A stretch of 38,773 nucleotides of DNA from Opitutales bacterium. Lineage in GTDB: Bacteria; Verrucomicrobiota; Verrucomicrobiia; Opitutales; Oceanipulchritudinaceae. Positions within the stretch are counted from its first letter, which is position 1. Every line of letters begins with the position of its first letter. Location of the stretch: the NCBI GenBank assembly GCA_020831525.1, contig JAFIGH010000045.1:1-38773 (forward strand). The letters are read 5' to 3'. Positions 33,648-38,773 of the stretch are shown here, piece by piece. A program made the position numbers and the translations under genes. The notes below the pieces were generated by a model that searched no databases, was not told the origin of the DNA, and worked only from the letters and a program-made list of their open reading frames with translations.

Positions 33648-35011
33648 TTTCGACCGTCCCCCGCTTCGACCGCTCGCTCGTGAAGAAGTATGACCGGTCG
33701 GGGCCGCGCTACACGTCGTACCCGACGGCGCTGCAGTTTTCTCCCGCGGCGGATCCGGCGGAACTGCTTGACGACTGCCGCAACACACCGGGGCCGCTCT
33801 CGGTCTATGTGCACCTGCCGTTCTGTGAGAGCCTCTGCTGGTTCTGCGCGTGCACGACGGTGATCACGCTGGACCAAGGCAAGGCAGACGCTTACCTCGA
33901 CCGCCTCGAACGCGAGATCGATCTAATGGATCCGCACCTGCCGTCCGACCGCTCACTCGCGCAGTTGCATCTCGGCGGGGGTTCGCCGAGTTTTCTCTCC
34001 GCGCCGCAAATCGCCCGCCTCGGAAGAATCCTCGGAGCAAGCTTTACGCCCGCGCCCGAACCGGAATTTTCCGCCGAACTCGATCCGCGCACCCTGAACG
34101 AAGAAAAAGTGGACGTCCTGCGTTCCATCGGGTTCACGCGCGCTTCCTTCGGGGTACAGGACGTCAATCCGGAGGTGCAGTTGGCCATCCACCGCGTACA
34201 ACCCGACGCAATGAACCGCAAGGTCCTCGCCTGGGTTCGCGGCGCGGGGTTCGAGTCAGTCAACATCGATCTTGTTTACGGATTGCCGAAACAGACAACG
34301 GCGACCTTTGCCAACACCCTCGACGCCGCCCTCGACTATGCGCCCGACCGCATCGCGCTCTTCAGCTACGCCCATGTGCCGTGGGTGGCGCCCGCCCAGA
34401 AAATCGTCGAACGGTCCGTCCTTCCGTCAGCGGAGGAGAAGCTCGACCTGCTCGAGATGGCTGTGGAGCGCCTTACGGGGGCGGGCTACGTTTTTATCGG
34501 GATGGACCACTTTGCGAAGGCCGACGATCCCCTCGCCATCGCCGCAGCCAACGGCACCCTGCACCGGAACTTCCAGGGATACTCCACACGCGGCGATCTC
34601 AATCTCAGCGCCTTCGGCATGTCGTCCATCTCTCAGAGCGCCCGCGCCTACCGGCAAAACCAGAAGGACCTGCGCGATTATTCCGACGCCGTCGACAACG
34701 GCCGCCTTCCGGTTGCCCGCGGCTACCGGCTCACTCCGCGGGACGAACTGCGCCGGACCGTCATCATGGAGCTGATGTGCCGCTTCCGCCTTGATCTCGA
34801 CAAGGCAGGCGCCGATCACGGCGTCGACGTGCGGGAGGAGTTCGCAGCCGCCCGCAAGAACCTCACACCCATGGAAGAAGACGGTCTCGTGGAGTGGGAT
34901 GGAAACACGCTCGCGGTCACCCCGCCCGGCCGCTTTATCATCCGCAACATCGCCATGGCCTTTGACACCTACGCGCGCCCCGCAGAAAACCGCCACGCCC
35001 GCACAATTTGA
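33644..35011 (+). CDS. hemN: Oxygen-independent coproporphyrinogen III dehydrogenase
   Basis: 455 residues. A radical-SAM enzyme doing the same step as HemF without oxygen. The iron-sulfur cysteines C61, C65 and C68 with the extra C70 lie in CESLCWFCAC, which together with YTSYPTALQF near the start marks true HemN rather than a HemW-type protein. Further signatures are LHLGGGSPSFLS, YGLPKQTTATFANTLD, MDHFAKADDPLAIA and GYSTRGDLNLSAFGMSSIS. It overlaps hemE and hemY by four bases each, so it is the middle gene of a tight operon. Confidence 0.96.
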   Translation: MISTVPRFDRSLVKKYDRSGPRYTSYPTALQFSPAADPAELLDDCRNTPGPLSVYVHLPFCESLCWFCACTTVITLDQGKADAYLDRLEREIDLMDPHLPSDRSLAQLHLGGGSPSFLSAPQIARLGRILGASFTPAPEPEFSAELDPRTLNEEKVDVLRSIGFTRASFGVQDVNPEVQLAIHRVQPDAMNRKVLAWVRGAGFESVNIDLVYGLPKQTTATFANTLDAALDYAPDRIALFSYAHVPWVAPAQKIVERSVLPSAEEKLDLLEMAVERLTGAGYVFIGMDHFAKADDPLAIAAANGTLHRNFQGYSTRGDLNLSAFGMSSISQSARAYRQNQKDLRDYSDAVDNGRLPVARGYRLTPRDELRRTVIMELMCRFRLDLDKAGADHGVDVREEFAAARKNLTPMEEDGLVEWDGNTLAVTPPGRFIIRNIAMAFDTYARPAENRHARTI

Positions 35012-36402
35012 ACCACGCGACACAGCCCACCGAACATCCGAACGAGCGCTCCGTCCTGATCCTTGGCGCGGGCATTGGCGGGCTCACTCTCGCGCACGCG
35101 CTCAAGGCAAGAGGCATTCACTGCGTCGTCCTCGAGCCGGGCCGCGAACCGGGCGGCGTCATCCGCACCGACCGGGTGGGCGGCTGCCTCTTCGAAAAGG
35201 GACCGACCTCGCTGCAGATCAAAGCGCAACGGGTAGAGGGGTTCCTCCGCGGTCTCGCCTGCGCGGACAAGATGCAGGAGGCCAACCCCGCCGCGAACAA
35301 ACGCTACATCGTGAAAGACGGGCATCCCGTCGCCCTTCCCATGTCGCTTGCCGGTGCGCTGACGACACCGGTCTACAGCCTGCGCGACAAACTGCGCCTC
35401 TTGCGCGAACCGTTTGTCAAGCCCTCCGACAAGCGCGACGAAAGCCTCGCGAGCTTCGCCACACGGCGCATGGGGCGGGCCTTCTGCGACTACGGCGTCT
35501 CCGTCCTCGCATCCGGCATTTACGCGGGCGACCCGGACAAGCTCTCAGTGCGGCATGCCTTCCCGAAGGTCTGGAACCTTGAGGCCAATTACGGCTCCCT
35601 TATCCGGGGCGCGCTCAAATTGCGCCGTGAACGCAAGCGGCGGGGAGAGACACCCTTCAAAGCCCGCCTCGTTTCGTATGAAGGGGGACTCCAGACTCTT
35701 TCGGCCGGCATCGCCGAAGAACTCGGCGACACTTTGCGCCTGCGCGCGATCCCGATGCGTATCCGCCAAGTCGGCCGCCGCTGGAACGTCACGTGGACAA
35801 GCCTTGAAGACCGGAGCGAGCATACCTTCACCGAGATCGTCGCCACTTTGCCGGTCCACGACTGGACGGCGCTGCCTGTCGACGAAAATGTGCGCGACCT
35901 CTTCCACTCCTTACCCACCGTTCCCTACGCTCCCCTCACCGTGCTCGGGGTCGCTTACAACAAAGAAGCCGTCGGCCATCCACTCGACGGATTCGGCATG
36001 CTCGTGCCGCTCGTCGAGAAGCGCCGTATCCTCGGCGCCATTTTCAACTCCACGCTATTTTCCGGACGCGCACCCGGCGACCTCGCGACATTCAACGTGT
36101 TCATCGGCGGCGCGACAATGCCGAAGCTCGCCACACAGCCCGACTACGCGCTGCACGAAATCCTTCACCACGAGCTTTCCGCGCTCCTCGGCATCACTGA
36201 AACGCCCGCTCTCATACGCCGCTACGACTGGCCCAAAGCCATTCCCCAGTACAACATCGGGCATGACTTTTTCCTCGACGCTCTCCAACGCGTCGAAAAC
36301 GAACTCCCCGGTTTCCACGCACTCGGAAACTTCCGCGGCGGGCCGGGGCTGAGCGACCGCATCGAACGTGCCTTGGAACTCGCCGACCGCTTGGCGGACT
36401 AA
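35008..36402 (+). CDS. hemY: Protoporphyrinogen oxidase (HemY/HemG-type flavoprotein)
   Basis: 464 residues. It oxidises protoporphyrinogen IX to protoporphyrin IX with FAD; some relatives instead oxidise coproporphyrinogen III. The dinucleotide motif is near 18-32 (LILGAGIGGLTLAHALKARG) followed by VLEPGREPGGVIRT and FEKGPTSLQ. The C-terminus carries the second flavin-binding stretch (HALGNFRGGPGLSDRIERA). The only start near the conserved N-terminus is the TTG at 35008, overlapping the hemN TGA as TTGA. No ferrochelatase follows here, so the last heme step is encoded elsewhere. Confidence 0.93.
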   Translation: MNHATQPTEHPNERSVLILGAGIGGLTLAHALKARGIHCVVLEPGREPGGVIRTDRVGGCLFEKGPTSLQIKAQRVEGFLRGLACADKMQEANPAANKRYIVKDGHPVALPMSLAGALTTPVYSLRDKLRLLREPFVKPSDKRDESLASFATRRMGRAFCDYGVSVLASGIYAGDPDKLSVRHAFPKVWNLEANYGSLIRGALKLRRERKRRGETPFKARLVSYEGGLQTLSAGIAEELGDTLRLRAIPMRIRQVGRRWNVTWTSLEDRSEHTFTEIVATLPVHDWTALPVDENVRDLFHSLPTVPYAPLTVLGVAYNKEAVGHPLDGFGMLVPLVEKRRILGAIFNSTLFSGRAPGDLATFNVFIGGATMPKLATQPDYALHEILHHELSALLGITETPALIRRYDWPKAIPQYNIGHDFFLDALQRVENELPGFHALGNFRGGPGLSDRIERALELADRLAD

Positions 36403-36458
36403 AGCCGCCCGACGGGCCGGGCATGGCAGGAGACGCTTCGCAACAAGCCTGGCAACAG

Positions 36459-36671
36459 CTACTTGTCCTCAATCGTAAAGCCGATCTTGAGACCGACTTG
36501 GAAGTGAGCGACCTTTTGGTCGTCGATATGACCCCGGATTTCCGAAACCTCGAACCAACGCATGTGCTTAACGGATTTTGCCGCGCGGTTCACAGCATTC
36601 GTGATGGCTTCTTCAACCGAAGTGGAAGAGGAGCCGACGATTTCGATTTTCTTGTATATGTGGTCACTCAT
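36459..36671 (-). CDS. Dodecin flavin-binding protein
   Basis: 70 residues, the typical size. Dodecins form hollow dodecamers that store or buffer flavins. The family core is evident: HIYKKIEIVGSSSTSVEEAI, then W39 (MRWFEVSEIRG), the tryptophan that stacks on flavin, and KVAHFQVGLKIGF. ATG at 36671 is fixed by a Shine-Dalgarno six bases upstream; a TTG two codons earlier is unlikely. It converges with hemY. Confidence 0.95.
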   Translation of the reverse strand: MSDHIYKKIEIVGSSSTSVEEAITNAVNRAAKSVKHMRWFEVSEIRGHIDDQKVAHFQVGLKIGFTIEDK

Positions 36672-36677
36672 GATCAA

Positions 36678-36682
36678 TCCTC
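36678..36682 (-). promoter_or_regulatory. Shine-Dalgarno of the dodecin gene
   Basis: GAGGA on the minus strand (revcomp of 36678-36682), six bases before the ATG at 36671. It is one of the few good ribosome-binding sites in the window and decides the dodecin start. Confidence 0.7.
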
Positions 36683-36815
36683 GCGGGTTATGGTTTTATT
36701 TCGTTTCCGGACAAGCGCACCGACGCGACATGCCCCATTGGAAGAAAAGTAGCAAACGATCTGCGCGGTCGTCAAATCAGTCCGCCGTTCCGCCCCGGCT
36801 TTTCGGCGGCGCCGG

Positions 36816-36893
36816 TCAATTGTCGGCAAAGCTTTCGACCGCCCGGACCAAGGCGCGCGCGACGGGGGTGTAAGGTGCCCAGTCGGCGCAACT
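36816..36893 (-). pseudogene. Possible C-terminal remnant of a lost gene
   Basis: The minus strand between a TAG and a TGA stop reads 25 codons whose product (DWAPYTPVARALVRAVESFA, then DN) looks like a helical protein C-terminus with codon choice like the neighbouring genes. There is no start codon and nothing recognisable upstream, so this may be a gene remnant or chance. Confidence 0.2.
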
Positions 36894-36955
36894 CTATTCG
36901 AAATCTTAATTTTATATTTGATCTGCGTAAGGAAATCTAATCAATAAGACAAACC

Positions 36956-38446
36956 ATGGCACTCCCTTTTCCCGAAATAACCGCCGACGAAGCCGCCTCG
37001 CTGATCGAGCACGGCCAAACAATCGGGTTCAGCGGCTTCACCCCCGCCGGCGCCGCAAAAGCCATTCCGCGTGCGATCGCCGACCGCGCCCGCGCCGAAC
37101 ACGCCGCCGGCCGGCCCTTCAAACTCGGGGTCATCACTGGGGCGTCGACCGGTGACAGCCTCGACGGGCATCTTGCGGAGGCCGACGCCGTCGCATGGCG
37201 CACCCCCTACCAGTCCAACGCGGCCATGCGCCGCAACATCAACGAGGGCCGGACGCGCTTTTTCGACATGCACCTCTCGCTCCTGCAACAGTGGGTGCGT
37301 TACGGGTTTCTCGGCAAAGTACACTACGCTATCGTCGAAGCGGCGGAAGTGACCAAGGACGGTGAAATTACCCTCACCACGAGCGTCGGCGCAACAAACA
37401 CCTTCCTCTCCCAAGCCGAGCGAATCCTCTTAGAGGTCAACAGCTTCCACCCCACCGAACTCTACGGACTCCACGACATCTACGAACCCGGCGACCCGCC
37501 CAACCGCCGCGAGATCCCCGTCTTCACCGTGCGCGACCGCTGCGGACGGATGGTCGCCAAGGTCGACCCCCGGCGTATCGCGGGAGTCGTTTTCACAGAC
37601 GAGCCCGATGAAGTAGGCGCCTTCCGCGAGGCCAACGCAGTCACCCGCAAAATCGGCGAGAACGTCGCCTCCTTCCTCGCCGCGGAAATTCATGCGGGAC
37701 GCATTCCGCCGGGATTTCTGCCCATCCAGAGCGGCGTCGGCAACATCGCCAACGCTGTCCTCGGGGCGCTCGGCGAGCACCCGGAAATCCCCCCCTTCGA
37801 GATGTACTCGGAGGTCATCCAGGACAGCGTCATTGAACTCATGGAAAACGAGCGGATCGCCTTTGCAAGCGGTACCTCGCTGACCGTGAGCCAGGAAAAG
37901 CTCACCCAAATCTACCGCGAACTCGATTTCTTCCGCCGCCGCATGCTCTTGCGGCCGCAGGAAATTTCCAACAACCCGGAGATTGTCCGCCGCCTCGGCA
38001 TCATCTCCGTCAATACGGCCATCGAGGTCGATATCTTCGGCAACGTGAACAGCACCCACATTATGGGTAGCAGCATGATGAACGGCATCGGCGGAAGTGG
38101 CGACTTCACGCGCAACGCCTACATCTCGATCTTTACCTGCCCGAGCCTCGCCAAAGGCGGCAAGATTAGTCCCATCGTTCCCCTGTGCAGCCACCTCGAC
38201 CACAGTGAGCACAGCGTCCAGGTGATCGTCACCGAACAAGGCATCGCCGACCTGCGCGGAAAGGATCCGCACGAGCGCGCCACCGAGATTATCGACAAAT
38301 GCGCGCACCCGGAGTTCCGTGACGAACTGCTTGGCTACAGCGCCGACGTCAAGGACGGCCACACCCCGCAAACCCTGGACCGCGCCTACGCCATGCACCA
38401 GAGCTTTCTCGAACGCGGTTCCATGCACGGCGTGCTCTGGAAGTAG
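36956..38446 (+). CDS. Acetyl-CoA hydrolase / succinyl-CoA:acetate CoA-transferase family
   Basis: 496 residues, the length of AarC/Cat1-type class I CoA-transferases, which move CoA between succinate and acetate (or hydrolyse acetyl-CoA). The N-terminal IGFSGFTPAGAAKAIP, the central QSGVGNIANAVLGALGEH and the candidate nucleophile E286 (EMYSEVIQDSVIELM) are present, with SMMNGIGGSGDFTRNAY and VTEQGIADLRGKDPHERA near the end. ATG at 36956 matches the family start; the upstream 60 bases are AT-rich, but no clear promoter boxes or ribosome-binding site are seen. It could serve acetate metabolism or a bypass of succinyl-CoA synthetase in the TCA cycle. Confidence 0.93.
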   Translation: MALPFPEITADEAASLIEHGQTIGFSGFTPAGAAKAIPRAIADRARAEHAAGRPFKLGVITGASTGDSLDGHLAEADAVAWRTPYQSNAAMRRNINEGRTRFFDMHLSLLQQWVRYGFLGKVHYAIVEAAEVTKDGEITLTTSVGATNTFLSQAERILLEVNSFHPTELYGLHDIYEPGDPPNRREIPVFTVRDRCGRMVAKVDPRRIAGVVFTDEPDEVGAFREANAVTRKIGENVASFLAAEIHAGRIPPGFLPIQSGVGNIANAVLGALGEHPEIPPFEMYSEVIQDSVIELMENERIAFASGTSLTVSQEKLTQIYRELDFFRRRMLLRPQEISNNPEIVRRLGIISVNTAIEVDIFGNVNSTHIMGSSMMNGIGGSGDFTRNAYISIFTCPSLAKGGKISPIVPLCSHLDHSEHSVQVIVTEQGIADLRGKDPHERATEIIDKCAHPEFRDELLGYSADVKDGHTPQTLDRAYAMHQSFLERGSMHGVLWK

Positions 38447-38492
38447 ACTGCCCATGGCCACCCGGTCGGACATCCAATAGTGCCCTCAGCCG

Positions 38493-38509
38493 ACAATAAA
38501 TTTTATTGT
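38493..38509. promoter_or_regulatory. AT-rich palindrome before the RAYT gene
   Basis: ACAATAAA (38493-38500) and TTTATTGT (38502-38509) form a perfect 8-bp inverted repeat around one T. It lies about 47 bases after the CoA-transferase stop and 84 before the transposase start, in the most AT-rich part of the window. It might be an operator or a weak terminator; there is no GC stem. Confidence 0.3.
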
Positions 38510-38592
38510 GATTTAAGTAAATGCAATATTATTTCTCATAACTGAATTTTAAGCTTGCGCGGAAGGGTGGTGAAAGGCACAGTCATGAATCC

Positions 38593-38773
38593 ATGAGTTA
38601 CCATTGCAGAGTGAAGACAGCGGCCTATGCGGCGGGCTACCACTGCGTCTGCCGCGTGACACGGCAACTGGGGCTGCTGGGCGGGCCGGAAAGGGACGCG
38701 CTGGCCGCCGCGCTGCGGCGGGCGGCGGCGTTTTCGGGTGTGGAGCTGCTCGCTTACTGTGTGCTCTCCAACC
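38593..38773 (+). CDS. REP-associated tyrosine transposase (RAYT), 5' part only
   Basis: The first 60 codons of an open frame that runs off the right edge. The product has the start of an IS200-like Y1 transposase of the RAYT type: YAAGYHCVCRV, GGPERDALAAALRRAAAFSG, then VELLAYCVLSN. In RAYTs the next residues are usually the metal-binding HxH of the HUH motif, and the window stops exactly before it. RAYTs act on REP palindromes with a tetranucleotide head and are usually single-copy housekeeping-like genes. ATG at 38593 is the only suitable start; an ATG at 38584 hits a stop after three codons. Confidence 0.82.
   Translation, partial: MSYHCRVKTAAYAAGYHCVCRVTRQLGLLGGPERDALAAALRRAAAFSGVELLAYCVLSN

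Noticed and set aside
36562-36873. Plus-strand frame of about 100 codons across the dodecin gene end
   Set aside because: It overlaps the antisense of a clear dodecin gene with its own Shine-Dalgarno; the product has no recognisable features.

Overview
The window is about 38.8 kb of GC-rich bacterial chromosome. Its gene content points to a Verrucomicrobiota-type bacterium, probably near Opitutales/Puniceicoccales. The pointers are very large secreted proteins combining lamin-tail, CotH and chitobiase-C-like modules, a recurrent C-terminal module around a 'DGxxNLLKxALGL' motif, few Shine-Dalgarno sites, and an IS200-like REP-associated transposase (RAYT). The taxonomic call is an inference from domain style; no rRNA or marker gene for placement is present.

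Left part (1-9.2 kb): a repeat block with three REP-like hairpins (281-423) is followed by three minus-strand genes for exported proteins. These are a lamin-tail/CotH giant, a pectate-lyase-like enzyme fused to a formylglycine-enzyme (FGE)-like domain, and an outer-membrane beta-barrel. Together they look like a surface or polysaccharide-facing set.

9.4-16.4 kb: a plus-strand operon holds a DASS/SLC13 carboxylate transporter, a stand-alone receiver protein and a cyclic-nucleotide-binding-domain histidine kinase whose start overlaps the receiver gene. Next comes a 1099-residue secreted protein with a PEP-utiliser-type swivelling domain placed before a pyruvate-phosphate-dikinase-type ATP-grasp domain.

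16.4-17.8 kb: two small toxin-antitoxin modules lie on the minus strand, one RelE-type with all five catalytic residues and one Phd/PIN-type. They are separated by about 260 bases that carry a fourth GTAG-headed hairpin. 17.9-19.5 kb holds a polytopic membrane protein I do not recognise.

19.5-29 kb: minus-strand homoserine dehydrogenase, a small exported protein translationally coupled to a trimeric-adhesin-like protein with a peptidase S74 chaperone domain, a divergent MsbA-like ABC exporter with a good terminator, and a convergent AsmA-like DUF748 protein.

29-38.8 kb: an M3 oligopeptidase, then a heme cluster (hemF, then tightly overlapping hemE-hemN-hemY), which encodes both the oxygen-dependent and the oxygen-independent coproporphyrinogen oxidase. 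After it come dodecin, an acetyl-CoA hydrolase/CoA-transferase, and the first 60 codons of a RAYT transposase cut by the window edge.

The observations most worth following are the secreted, rearranged PPDK-like protein; the transporter/receiver/cNMP-kinase operon; the GTAG-headed REP hairpins in a window that also encodes a RAYT; and a two-box motif shared upstream of hemF and hemE.
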